Part shown: positions 8,596-17,904 of the stretch, piece by piece
Layout of the letters: each line of letters opens with the position of its first letter
How positions within the stretch are numbered: position 1 is the stretch's first letter
From: Dietzia aurantiaca
GTDB taxonomy: Bacteria > Actinomycetota > Actinomycetes > Mycobacteriales > Mycobacteriaceae
NCBI RefSeq assembly: GCF_021033825.1
Contig: NZ_JAIFXZ010000018.1
Coordinates: forward strand, 1-59,697
Direction of reading: 5' to 3'
DNA length: 59,697 nt
Notes under the pieces: model-generated
What the model was told of the DNA's origin: nothing
What the model saw: the letters and a program-made list of their open reading frames with translations, nothing else
Database searches by the model: none
Made by a program: the position numbers and the translations under genes

Positions 8596-9939
8596 TCACA
8601 CGTCCCGTGCGAGCTCATAGCGGCGCAGCGCCTCGCGGCGCTCCTCCGCATGATCTATGATCCGCTCGGGGTACCCGTGGTCGTACCCTTTGGAAGCCTT
8701 CCACGGTTCATGGGCATCACTCCCCCGCAGGTGGGCGAGTTCCGGAACCCACCGCCGCACGTAATCACCCTGCGGATCGAATCGTCGCCCCTGGGTAACC
8801 GGGTTGAATACCCGAAAGAACGGGGACGCGTCGGTCCCTGTCCCGGCGACCCACTGCCACCCGTGGTTATTGGAAGCGATGTCGCCGTCGAGCAGCAGAG
8901 ACAGAAAATGACGTGCACCCACCGGCCACCACACGTGGAGGTCCTTGACCAAGAAACTCGCCGTGACCATGCGGACGCGATTGTGCATCCACCCCTCGGA
9001 ACGAAGTTGCCGCATCCCCGCGTCCACGAACGGGTACCCGGTGCGCCCCTCTCTCCATGCCTCCACCAGACCAGCCACCTCCGGTCCGTCGTCATACGGC
9101 ATTGCGGACAGCTCGTCGCGGAGGTCACACCACGCCGAATCGGGTCGATGCCAGAGGACATCGGCATAGAACTCCCGCCACGCCAACTCGGTCACGAACC
9201 GGTGCGCCCCGTCTCCGGAGGCGGACTGGTGGTCGGCGAGTTCGGCCAGAATCGTCCGTGGGTGGATCTCGCCGTACTTGAGGTGCGCCGACAGTCGACT
9301 GGTCGTGTCGAGATCAGGACGGTCCCGTCCCTCCTCGTAGCCGGTCAGATCCTCGGCGAGAAACGCGCGCCAACGGTCGAGCGCAGCGGCCTCGCCGACT
9401 CCGGAGGAATGCCCGATCACCTTCTCGCCCGGTGCCGTGGCCCACGTGACGTCCGCTGGTAGGCGACCCGGCCCGGGCCACCCGTGGTCGTGCCATGCGC
9501 GCGAGAACGGGGTGAACACCTTGTAGGGCTCACCCGAGCGGTTGAGGATACGTCCAGGTCCGACGGCGTACGGTGAGCCAGTCTCCACCAGTTCGCGAGA
9601 GTGGCGTTCGAGCTCGGTCCGGACACGGTCATCACGGCGCCGACCGTAGGGTGACGGCTCCCGCGAGACGTGCACCTGCCGGCAGTCGGCCTCCTCGGCC
9701 AGGTCGACGATCACCTCCGCCGGATCTCCGGTGCGCACCACCAGCTTGCCGTCCATGCTCTCCGACAGGGCCGCCAGGGACGCCTCGAGTCGTTCCACCC
9801 GCGCCCCACCGCCGGACAGCAGTACCGGATCACGGACGAACACCGGCAGCACCTCATCCGTCGACTCGAGAGCGGCGAGGAGGGCCGGATGATCCGCCAA
9901 CCGCAGATCGCGACGAAACCACACAATCGAGGTACTCAC
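8596..9939 (-). CDS. phr: Deoxyribodipyrimidine photolyase (cryptochrome/photolyase family)
   Basis: The 447-residue flavoprotein would repair UV-induced cyclobutane pyrimidine dimers using blue light. The N-terminal antenna-binding Rossmann domain begins SIVWFRRDLRLADHPAL. The FAD-binding domain shows TSRLSAHLKYGEIHPR, WREFYADVLWH, GYPFVDAGMRQL, WMHNRVRM and NNHGWQWVAGTG, the usual photolyase signatures. GTG 9939 is chosen: it puts the conserved strand right at the N-terminus and has GGGAG 5 nt upstream, whereas a longer frame to 9990 adds unrelated residues. It is a single gene. Confidence 0.94.
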   Translation of the reverse strand: MSTSIVWFRRDLRLADHPALLAALESTDEVLPVFVRDPVLLSGGGARVERLEASLAALSESMDGKLVVRTGDPAEVIVDLAEEADCRQVHVSREPSPYGRRRDDRVRTELERHSRELVETGSPYAVGPGRILNRSGEPYKVFTPFSRAWHDHGWPGPGRLPADVTWATAPGEKVIGHSSGVGEAAALDRWRAFLAEDLTGYEEGRDRPDLDTTSRLSAHLKYGEIHPRTILAELADHQSASGDGAHRFVTELAWREFYADVLWHRPDSAWCDLRDELSAMPYDDGPEVAGLVEAWREGRTGYPFVDAGMRQLRSEGWMHNRVRMVTASFLVKDLHVWWPVGARHFLSLLLDGDIASNNHGWQWVAGTGTDASPFFRVFNPVTQGRRFDPQGDYVRRWVPELAHLRGSDAHEPWKASKGYDHGYPERIIDHAEERREALRRYELARDV

Positions 9940-10151
9940 ACTGCTCCCGACCGTCCGGGAACGGGGACCCGGACCGCACCGCACCGACACTAGCGGTCCA
10001 CCGCGCTGGTCGTCTCCGGATCCTCCTCACGCGCGCCGACCGCCGTGTCGGCCCCATGGTGTCTACTTGAGGTGTGGCCGGGGCCCCGATTCTACGGCCA
10101 CCACCCGGCGGCGTCGCCCGGCGCCGGGATCTCTCCCCCAAGGAGTTCCTC

Positions 10152-10742
10152 ATGCCACTCACCTGGTCCCCCACCGTCGACCGCGCGCTCGCCGTGGCCG
10201 CCCGGTGCCATGCCGGCCAGACCCGCAAGGACGACCCGACGCCCTACATCGCCCACCCCGTCGCGGTGGCGATGATCGTCTCCGACTTCACAGAGGACGA
10301 GGACGTGGTGGTGGCCGCGCTGCTCCACGATGTGCTGGAGGACGTGCCGCCGTCGGTGTACTCGGCCGCCGACATGACCGCCGAGTTCGGCGAGCGCGTC
10401 ACCGAGATGGTGCGCGGGGTGTCCGAGGAGAAGACCGCCGGTCAGGAGACGCCGCCGTGGCGGGTGCGCAAGGAGGGCTACCTCGCGCAGCTGGCCGACG
10501 ACTCCCCGGAGTGCCTGCTCATCTCGGCCGCCGACAAGATCCACAACCTGCGATCGATGGTCGCGGCGCACGGTCGCCTCGGCGACGAGATGTGGGGATT
10601 GTTCAACGCCGGGCCGGACGAGAAGTTGTGGTTCTACAACGCGATCGCGGACACAGTGACCGAGCGGCTCGGCGACTGTCCGGCATCCCGCGAACTGCGC
10701 CGGGCGGTGGACGACGTGGCCACGCTCGCACCCACGGGCTGA
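10152..10742 (+). CDS. HD-domain phosphohydrolase, RelA/SpoT hydrolase-like (small alarmone hydrolase type)
   Basis: The 196-residue, single-domain protein carries the metal-binding HD pattern of (p)ppGpp hydrolases: His35 in YIAHPVAVA, His59-Asp60 in ALLHDVLED with the following Glu-Asp pair, and Asp near 129 in SAADKIHNL. No synthetase or TGS domain is present, so it matches MESH1-type small alarmone hydrolases rather than full-length Rel. It would degrade (p)ppGpp or a related nucleotide; the substrate is inferred. AAGGAG lies 7 nt before ATG 10152. It converges on the next gene with a 10-bp gap. Confidence 0.8.
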   Translation: MPLTWSPTVDRALAVAARCHAGQTRKDDPTPYIAHPVAVAMIVSDFTEDEDVVVAALLHDVLEDVPPSVYSAADMTAEFGERVTEMVRGVSEEKTAGQETPPWRVRKEGYLAQLADDSPECLLISAADKIHNLRSMVAAHGRLGDEMWGLFNAGPDEKLWFYNAIADTVTERLGDCPASRELRRAVDDVATLAPTG

Positions 10743-10752
10743 TCTGCGCAGG

Positions 10753-11403
10753 TCAGTCGGCCCAGAACGAGACCATGGACTGGCTGGAGATCACGGCGCC
10801 GTCCTCGTAGATCACCATGCCCGCGGGGCTGATCGAGTACACGACGCCGTTGTTGGCGACCGTCGCGGTGCCGCCGGTCACGACCGGATCGTCCACCTCG
10901 ACCCCGGAGCCGCCGGCCGACCCGCGGTAGTAGTAACGGCCGTTGTCGGGATTGATGCAGATCGAGAACGACGCCTGCGTGGTCCTTCCGATCATCGTCG
11001 CGGGGTCGCCGGCGTTGCACCGGGCCTGGCGGTTGTCCAACCACCCCGAGTAGTCCGCGCCGGACGGGTATCCCGCCGACGGGTTCGGGCGCGGCGCGGG
11101 CGCCTCGCGGGTCACCGTGACAGTCTCGCGCTGCGGCGGGGTGGTGAAGGCGGTCTCGGTGACCGGGGACTGCGGAGGCTGCGCCGCGGTGGTCGACGAC
11201 GACGAGGCCACCACACCTTGAGCCTGCCCGTCTCCGGAGGGTCCGCCAGGACGCAGGAAGAGATAGGCGACCACGCCGAGCAGTGCCAACACCAGGACTG
11301 TCAGCAGGGCGATGAGTGCCGTCATCGGGCCGGAGATCCCGCGCTTCTGTTGGGGCTGATAGCCACCCCGGCCTGCCCCGCCACCGTGCCCGTCGTACGT
11401 CAT
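10753..11403 (-). CDS. Membrane-anchored extracytoplasmic protein of unknown function
   Basis: The 216-residue protein has a Gly/Gln-rich cytoplasmic N-terminus and one membrane anchor at about residues 27-50 (TALIALLTVLVLALLGVVAY). A Ser/Thr/Pro-rich linker (55-110) follows, then a compact extracytoplasmic domain of about 100 residues with two cysteines that could form a disulfide (ARCNAG and FSICIN). The domain contains several Gly/Val beta-strand-like repeats. Similar proteins are common in Mycobacteriales, but I cannot name a function. The start ATG 11403 has GGGGAG upstream. Confidence 0.7.
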   Translation of the reverse strand: MTYDGHGGGAGRGGYQPQQKRGISGPMTALIALLTVLVLALLGVVAYLFLRPGGPSGDGQAQGVVASSSSTTAAQPPQSPVTETAFTTPPQRETVTVTREAPAPRPNPSAGYPSGADYSGWLDNRQARCNAGDPATMIGRTTQASFSICINPDNGRYYYRGSAGGSGVEVDDPVVTGGTATVANNGVVYSISPAGMVIYEDGAVISSQSMVSFWAD

Positions 11404-11509
11404 CGATCGCTCCCCCGGCCGTGCTCATCAATGTGATCGGACGGTAGCAGGCCCATCCCGCGAGAGACCGGCGTCGCTGCGATCTGTCCCCGCGGGGGAT
11501 GTCGCACCC

Positions 11510-14452
11510 GTGGGGCACCATGGGCACGTGACCGGATTCCAGACCAGTTCCACCACAATCGCGGACGCGGTTCACCGTGTCCGATCGCGCGATCCTCTCT
11601 CCCCCATCACCGTGATCGTGCCGTCGTTCGGGGCGGCTCGGGACCTCATCCGGGCGCTGGCCATTGCGGGCGGCGCGGCCAACGTGGCGGTGCGGACCGC
11701 GGCGCAGGTCGTCGCCGAGCTGGCGGCTCCCGCGCTGGCGCCACGGGCCGCCCTGCCGCTGCCATTGCTGGCCGCTGCGGTGGACAAGGCGTTGGACTCC
11801 GAACCGGGCCGGTTGCATGCGGTGGCCACGGAGCCGGTCACCGGGCAGGCCGTGGCCCGGGCCTGTCTCCGGCTGGGCGCAGTCGAACCCGGGTCGGTCG
11901 CGCCGGAGACCCCGCTGCACGAGGAAGTACTCCGTCTCTCGCGGGAGGCTCTCACGCGGACCGGCACCGCGTATTACACGCAGTTCGAAGCGGTGACCAC
12001 GGCGCTCGAGCGGCTGGAGCTCCTCGGGAGCGTGATCGTGGCGGCGCCGCTGCGCGGAACCGAGGTCGAGCGACGGCTGCGGACGGCGCTCGAGGCCCGC
12101 GGGGTGGACGCGGTCCCGGGTGCCGGGTCGGACCACCTGGCCCCCGCCGCGGAGCCGGACGCCGAGAGCGCGGTGACCGGCACCCACGTGCTGCACGCCT
12201 CGGATTCGGACGATGAGATCCGGGCGGTGGTCCGCTTCGTCCGGTCGCGACTCGCCTCCGGCATCCCGGGCCACCGCATCGGCGTGTACTACCCCTCGCC
12301 GGACCCCTACCAGCGCCTGGTGCACCGGGCTTTCGCCGAGGCCGGTATCGCCGTCCACGGGCCGAGCGACTCCGGGGTGGGCCGTTCGGCTGCGGGCCGG
12401 TCGCTGATCCGGTTGCTGCGGATGGATCACGACCTGATGGGGCGGGCGGAGTTGCTGTCGATCGTGGCCGAGGGGGCCGTGGTCGCCACCGATGAGAGCG
12501 GGAAACAGGTGTCCTCCCGTCGGTTGGAGCTACTGACGCGCACCCGATTCCCCGTGATCGGAGGTGCCGACTGGGGCCGCTTGGCCGAGACTCTGCGCGT
12601 CGAGCCGCCGGGGCTGAGCGAACGCGACCGGGAGGCGGCCGCCGCCGTGCTAGACCTGATCACGCGCATCCGTTCCGGCCTGGCATCCATCGATGCCGCG
12701 GCGTCCTGGGCGGAGACCGCCGAGGCGGTGGATCGCCTCGTGACGGCAGTCTTCCGGCAGAGCCCGGACCGTGCGGCAGTGCGGGCGGTCGTCGCCTCGC
12801 TGGCCGACCTGGACACGATCGCACCTGCGATCACCCGTGAACGGGTCGTGGGTGCCATCTCCTCGCGTCTGGACCCGATCACCGATCGCGTCGGTGACCA
12901 AGGCGCGGGGGTCGCGTTGGGGCCGATCGACGACGCCGTGGGGCGGGATCTGGACACGGTGTGCGTGGTCGGTATGGCAGAGGGCCTGCTGCCGGTGCTG
13001 GGCCGACCCGATCCGCTGCTCCCCGAGGGTGTGGCCGAGCCGTCCGCCTCCGAGCAACTCGACGAGCGGTACCGGGTCCTGCAGCTGGCCCTCACCGCAG
13101 GCTCCACGCATCGGTTGTGTTCCTTCCCCCGGGGGTCGATGCGGGGTGGCGGGGACCGCATCCCCTCCCGGTGGCTGCTGCCCACACTGTCCCGGCTCGC
13201 GGGCGCCAAGGTCCACGCGACCCGCTGGCAGGAGGCGGTCGCAGAATGTCCGACCGTCACCGCCGTGCCGTCCTTCGTCGACGGCATCCTCAGCCCGCCG
13301 CCCGTCCTCGGTTCCGATCCCGCGACCTCCGCCGAACTGCGCATCCGGACACTCGCCGGTTCCGCCTGGCGGGTGGGGGCCGACTCACCCGACCTGCTCG
13401 TGCGGGCGCATCAGTTGCGCGCCGATCGCCGGCTGGGCCGCTTCACCCGGTTCACCGGGGACGTCTCCGCTGCCGCGGATCTGCTCACGGTGCTGGATCG
13501 TCCGCTCTCTCCGACCCGTCTCGAGGACTGGGCCCAGAGCCCCTACCTGTTCTTCGTCGGCACGATCCTCCGGGTCCGAACCCTCGATGACCCCGCCGAT
13601 GCGATCGAGATGGATCTACGCGACTACGGCGACCTCGTCCACGCGATCCTCCAGCGCTACGTCGACGACCGGATCGAGACCGGTTCCGGACCGGACCGGG
13701 ACTTGCTGATGTCCGCGCTCAAGACGGAGTGCGATGCCGTTGTGGCGTCATCACCCGGGCTCGTCGCCTCGCTGTGGCGGCGCCGCGAGCTGCTGCTCCG
13801 GGCCGAGCTCGACCGGTGGTTCGACGAGGACACGGCCGATGCCTACCAGGGCTGGCGCCCCACCGCGACCGAGCTCGGCTTCGGCAGGGCGGATGACGCC
13901 GGCGAGGTACTCGAGATCCCGTACGAGGTGACCACCTCCACCGGCACCACGTCGCTGCTGCTCGCCGGCTCGATCGACCGCATCGACAACCGGTCCGGAG
14001 CCCAGCGCGTGACCGACTACAAGACCGGCAGGAAGCCCGAGGACGACGACCAGCCGACAGCGGAGGACCCCACCAGGTCGGGCACCAGGTTCCAACTGCC
14101 GCTCTACGCCGCAGCGGCAGCGACCGCCCGCGACCTGCCGGTGACCGAGGCGCGCTACTGGTACTGCACCGAGAAGGGGGAGTTCACCCAGATCAGCCTG
14201 GCCATCACCAACCAGCTACTGGACCGTGTTCGCGCGGACGTCGGTCACCTGGTGGACGCCCTCCAGCGTGGTTGGTTCCCCCTCAAGGGCGGCCGGGGCT
14301 CGTCTCGCGATCTGGCGAACATCCTCGGGGGGACCGACCTCGACGACGCCTGGGCCGTGCTCTCCACCGCGGAACCGATGACCACCCATCCCGCGTTCGC
14401 CGGCCTCCTGAGCGCCGACCAGACCCAGAACGAATCGGAGTCGCGCCCATGA
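11510..14452 (+). CDS. AddB-like/RecB-type PD-(D/E)XK nuclease subunit
   Basis: The 980-residue protein is built like AddB. Its N-terminal region has SF1-like strands (ITVIVPSFGAARDLIRAL) but no intact Walker A, and near 480 it has VVGMAEGLLPVLGR, typical of the UvrD/AddB C-terminal half. The C-terminal RecB-family nuclease shows GSIDRIDNRSG then VTDYKTGRK and FQLPLYAAAA. Length is close to AddB/AdnA partners. It overlaps the next helicase gene by 4 bp, so the two should form one double-strand-end resection machine. I use GTG 11510 (GGGGGA 10 nt upstream); GTG 11528 is an equally possible start. Confidence 0.85.
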   Translation: MGHHGHVTGFQTSSTTIADAVHRVRSRDPLSPITVIVPSFGAARDLIRALAIAGGAANVAVRTAAQVVAELAAPALAPRAALPLPLLAAAVDKALDSEPGRLHAVATEPVTGQAVARACLRLGAVEPGSVAPETPLHEEVLRLSREALTRTGTAYYTQFEAVTTALERLELLGSVIVAAPLRGTEVERRLRTALEARGVDAVPGAGSDHLAPAAEPDAESAVTGTHVLHASDSDDEIRAVVRFVRSRLASGIPGHRIGVYYPSPDPYQRLVHRAFAEAGIAVHGPSDSGVGRSAAGRSLIRLLRMDHDLMGRAELLSIVAEGAVVATDESGKQVSSRRLELLTRTRFPVIGGADWGRLAETLRVEPPGLSERDREAAAAVLDLITRIRSGLASIDAAASWAETAEAVDRLVTAVFRQSPDRAAVRAVVASLADLDTIAPAITRERVVGAISSRLDPITDRVGDQGAGVALGPIDDAVGRDLDTVCVVGMAEGLLPVLGRPDPLLPEGVAEPSASEQLDERYRVLQLALTAGSTHRLCSFPRGSMRGGGDRIPSRWLLPTLSRLAGAKVHATRWQEAVAECPTVTAVPSFVDGILSPPPVLGSDPATSAELRIRTLAGSAWRVGADSPDLLVRAHQLRADRRLGRFTRFTGDVSAAADLLTVLDRPLSPTRLEDWAQSPYLFFVGTILRVRTLDDPADAIEMDLRDYGDLVHAILQRYVDDRIETGSGPDRDLLMSALKTECDAVVASSPGLVASLWRRRELLLRAELDRWFDEDTADAYQGWRPTATELGFGRADDAGEVLEIPYEVTTSTGTTSLLLAGSIDRIDNRSGAQRVTDYKTGRKPEDDDQPTAEDPTRSGTRFQLPLYAAAAATARDLPVTEARYWYCTEKGEFTQISLAITNQLLDRVRADVGHLVDALQRGWFPLKGGRGSSRDLANILGGTDLDDAWAVLSTAEPMTTHPAFAGLLSADQTQNESESRP

Positions 14453-17400
14453 CCGATCTCGCCGATCAGACCGCCCGCGACCGGGTCGAGTCCGACACCT
14501 CCGCCACCCTGTTCGTCGAGGCGGGAGCCGGCACGGGAAAGACGTACGCGCTGGTCCGGCGGCTCAGCGCGCTGTTACTGGACGACGAAGTGCCGATCGA
14601 CCAGATCGCTGCCATCACGTTCACCGAGAAGGCCGCCGCTGAGCTCCGCGACCGGCTCCGCGTGCACCTGGTCGACGAGCGGGACAAGGGCGACCGCCGA
14701 GCCGACGCGGCGCTCGCAGGGCTGGATACCGCCGCGATCGGAACGCTGCACTCGTTCGCACTGCGGCTGCTGTCCGAGAATCCGCTCGAGGCCGGGATCC
14801 CGCCACGGGTCACCGCCCAGCAGGACACCGCCGAGGCCGCAGCCGTCGACGCCCTCTGGCAGGAGTGCGCCACCCTCCTGTTCGGCAGCGGTCCGACCGC
14901 GACCCGGGGCGGCGACCTCGCGCGGTCCGTCGACGACATGCTCGACGCCGGGGTGGGCCCCACCTCGTTCCGTGAGGTCGTCGAGGCACTGCACAGCGAC
15001 TGGGACCGGCTGCCGGCCATGCCTCTCCACGACGGCGCGCAGCTGCCGCCGAATCCCGACCTCGACGAGGTCGTCGCGGCCGTCGGGTCGATCGTGGGCT
15101 GGCGCGACTCCTGCCAGGACGAGACCGACCTGCTGTACCAGACCCTCGGGAAGCACCAGACCTGGCTGGAGGACCTCGACGCGGCTCTTGCCGATGCCAC
15201 ATCCTCGCCCACATGGGTCGAACTGCTGGGTAAGCCCGTCGGGCCCGGAAACGGTGGAAAGGGCCCCAACTGGGGAGGCACCGACGTGGTCAAGGGCATC
15301 AAGGATGAAATCAAACAGCTGCCGGGGATCTGCGAGAAAGTCATGGCCACGCACTGGCGGCCCCGCATCCAGCTGACCCTGGATGCTCTCATCCCGGTAG
15401 TGCGCAGGCACGCCGACGAGCGGCGTCGCCACGGCACCCTGCAGTTCCACGATCAGTTGGTGCTGGCCCGTGAACTGCTTCACGACCGCGCCGTCCGCGA
15501 CCGGGTCCAGGACCAGTACAGACGGATCCTCATCGACGAGTTCCAGGACACCGATCCGATCCAGCTGGACCTGGCGGAGTTGCTCACCGCCGCCGCAGAC
15601 GGGCCGGGTTCCGAACCCGGCCGGTTGTTCACGGTCGGAGATCCCAAGCAGTCGATCTACCGGTTCCGGCGTGCCGACATCTCCACCTACCTCCGCGCCC
15701 GCGGGGGCCGCGACGAGTCCGATCCCCCCGTCGAAGTCGAGCAGCTGAGCACGAACTTCCGGTGCTCGCGGGCGGTGTTGGAGTGGGTGAACACGGTGTT
15801 CGGCGAGGTGCTGCTCCCGATCGAGGGGATCCAACCCGAGTACCGCGCACTCGCCCCGGCGCCAACACGACCCGCGCACGATCCGAAACACGGGCCGGCC
15901 CCGTTCGTCTTCCGGACCGAGGACGCTCCCGAGCACTGCCCGGACGACGCCAACGACGGTCAGCGGCGCCACTGGACCGAGGCGGCCGATGTGGCACGAG
16001 TGATCGCCACCGCGATCCGAGAGGGCTGGACCCACGAGTGGAAGGACGGGGAGCAGACCCGCCTGCGGCTCGGCGACATCGCCATCCTCCTGCCGTCGCG
16101 CGGATCTCTGCCGATGCTGGAGACCTGCCTCGACCACGCCGGGATCGACTACCGGACCGAGGCTTCGTCGATCGTCTACGGAACTCCCGAGATCCGCGAG
16201 TTGCTGCTGGCGGTGCGGGCCATGGCCAACACCGCCGACGAAGCCTCGCTCGTGGGAGCGCTGCGATCTCCGTTGTTCGGCTGCGGTGACGACGACCTGT
16301 TGCGCTGGCATGCGGCAGGCGGCACGTGGTCGCCGCACGCCCGCGTACCCGACGAGCTCGACGACTCACCCGTAGCCGAGGCGATGCGCTACCTGTCCGG
16401 GCTCTCGCGCGACACCCGGCGGCCGGGAGAACTCCTGGAAAGGCTCGTCAACGACCGCATGGTGTTCGAATCCGTTGCCGAGTCACCGCGGCGACGCGAC
16501 CTGTGGCGGCGCATCCGTTTCGTCATTGAGCACGCCTGGCAGTGGGAGGAGTCCGCCGCCGACCCGGCCCGCGCCGACCTGCGCGAGTACGCGGACTGGG
16601 CGTTGTCGCTCACCGCCGAGGACGCCCGGGTGCCCGAGGCGGCGATTCCCGAGATCGGCGTGGATGCGGTGCGCATCACCACGATCCACGCGTCCAAGGG
16701 CCTGGAGTATCCGATGGTCGTCCTCGCCGGAATGAGCCGAAAATGGCCCGACGACCGGGCGCGACTGCTCTGGACCGAGGACGAGCCGCCGCGGCCCGTG
16801 GCACGATTCTCGACGATCGTGCGTGATCCGGCGTTCGCCGCTGCCGCCGACCGCGAGAAGGTGCATTCGCGGGCCGAGCGGATCCGGCTTCTCTACGTGG
16901 CCACGACCCGGGCCGAGAGCCGTCTGGCCGTTTCCGGGCACGGATACGCGCTGTCCAAGGCTGCGAAACCCAGGCCTCTCTCACTGTGGGGATCGCTGTT
17001 CGGGTCGGTGGTCGAGGAACCCGATGCGCCTGCGCTGGTGGAGTACGGGAAGGGCTTGCTGCAGAGCGCACCGGTGCCGGCCGTCGACATCCCCGACGCG
17101 CTCGAGTGGGCCGAGCGCAGTCGTGAGATCACCGCCCGGTCGGCCGAACGCGCAGGCTGGTCAGCGACACGCATCGTCCACCCCGCGGATCCCGCAGAGC
17201 CCGGCGCACAGGGAGTGCTCGACGGCTCGGAGCGGGACTCCGGCGATGCGGAGGGGACGCCCTCCCTCCCCGAGCAGCTCGCGACCGCCCTGCGTGAGCG
17301 GTTCACCCCGGCTCCCGCGCGAGCGGAGGAACTCCCGGCAAAGCCCCGCAGCGCTCCGATCGCCGCCGGGCCCGACGTGGGGACGGCTGTGCACTATCTG

Positions 17401-17904
17401 GCCGAGCACTCGGACCTGACCGCGCTGCACAACCCGGAAGCCGACACCGCCGCCGCTCTGAGCGAGTGGCAGGGCTGGGCCGAGGAGCAGCTTCAGGCCC
17501 TGGGATTGAGTGGGGGTCTGCGCAGCGCCCGCACGCCGGAGGCTGTCGCCGAGATGGTGGCGGTGGCCCGAACCGCGCTGGCCTCGGAGCCTGTCCTCCG
17601 GGCCGCGACGAGGCGGCACTGGGCCGAGCTTCCGGTGGCAGGCCCCCTGACCACGACCGACGGGGCGACGGTCGCGGTGGACGGAGTCGTGGACCTCGTC
17701 GTGGACGAGCCGGACGGCACGCTATCCATCGTCGACTACAAGACCGACGTCGCCGTCTCACCGACAACCATCGACGAGTACCTGCTCCAACTGTGCGCGT
17801 ATGCGCAATTGCTCGGTACGGCCACCGGCAGGTCGGTGTCTCGAATCGAGCTGGTGTTCTGCCGGGGCCCGCGAGCGACGGTGGTGACGCGCGAACTCAG
17901 CTGA
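14449..17904 (+). CDS. AddA/RecB-like UvrD-family helicase-nuclease
   Basis: The 1151-residue protein has complete SF1 helicase motifs: Walker A EAGAGTGKT (near 25), ITFTEKAAAELRDR, motif II LIDEFQDTDPIQLDL (near 365), motif III GDPKQSIYRFR, and DAVRITTIHASKGLE (motif V) with LLYVATTRA (motif VI). The C-terminus is a PD-(D/E)XK nuclease (VDGVVDLVVDEPDG, SIVDYKTDVAV, LLQLCAYAQLL). With the preceding AddB-like gene it would unwind and degrade broken DNA ends before recombination. ATG 14449 overlaps the upstream stop by 4 bp. Mycobacterial AdnAB and RecBCD are the known relatives; this pair looks closer to AddAB. Its 3' end overlaps a convergent gene by 8 bp. Confidence 0.92.
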   Translation: MTDLADQTARDRVESDTSATLFVEAGAGTGKTYALVRRLSALLLDDEVPIDQIAAITFTEKAAAELRDRLRVHLVDERDKGDRRADAALAGLDTAAIGTLHSFALRLLSENPLEAGIPPRVTAQQDTAEAAAVDALWQECATLLFGSGPTATRGGDLARSVDDMLDAGVGPTSFREVVEALHSDWDRLPAMPLHDGAQLPPNPDLDEVVAAVGSIVGWRDSCQDETDLLYQTLGKHQTWLEDLDAALADATSSPTWVELLGKPVGPGNGGKGPNWGGTDVVKGIKDEIKQLPGICEKVMATHWRPRIQLTLDALIPVVRRHADERRRHGTLQFHDQLVLARELLHDRAVRDRVQDQYRRILIDEFQDTDPIQLDLAELLTAAADGPGSEPGRLFTVGDPKQSIYRFRRADISTYLRARGGRDESDPPVEVEQLSTNFRCSRAVLEWVNTVFGEVLLPIEGIQPEYRALAPAPTRPAHDPKHGPAPFVFRTEDAPEHCPDDANDGQRRHWTEAADVARVIATAIREGWTHEWKDGEQTRLRLGDIAILLPSRGSLPMLETCLDHAGIDYRTEASSIVYGTPEIRELLLAVRAMANTADEASLVGALRSPLFGCGDDDLLRWHAAGGTWSPHARVPDELDDSPVAEAMRYLSGLSRDTRRPGELLERLVNDRMVFESVAESPRRRDLWRRIRFVIEHAWQWEESAADPARADLREYADWALSLTAEDARVPEAAIPEIGVDAVRITTIHASKGLEYPMVVLAGMSRKWPDDRARLLWTEDEPPRPVARFSTIVRDPAFAAAADREKVHSRAERIRLLYVATTRAESRLAVSGHGYALSKAAKPRPLSLWGSLFGSVVEEPDAPALVEYGKGLLQSAPVPAVDIPDALEWAERSREITARSAERAGWSATRIVHPADPAEPGAQGVLDGSERDSGDAEGTPSLPEQLATALRERFTPAPARAEELPAKPRSAPIAAGPDVGTAVHYLAEHSDLTALHNPEADTAAALSEWQGWAEEQLQALGLSGGLRSARTPEAVAEMVAVARTALASEPVLRAATRRHWAELPVAGPLTTTDGATVAVDGVVDLVVDEPDGTLSIVDYKTDVAVSPTTIDEYLLQLCAYAQLLGTATGRSVSRIELVFCRGPRATVVTRELS

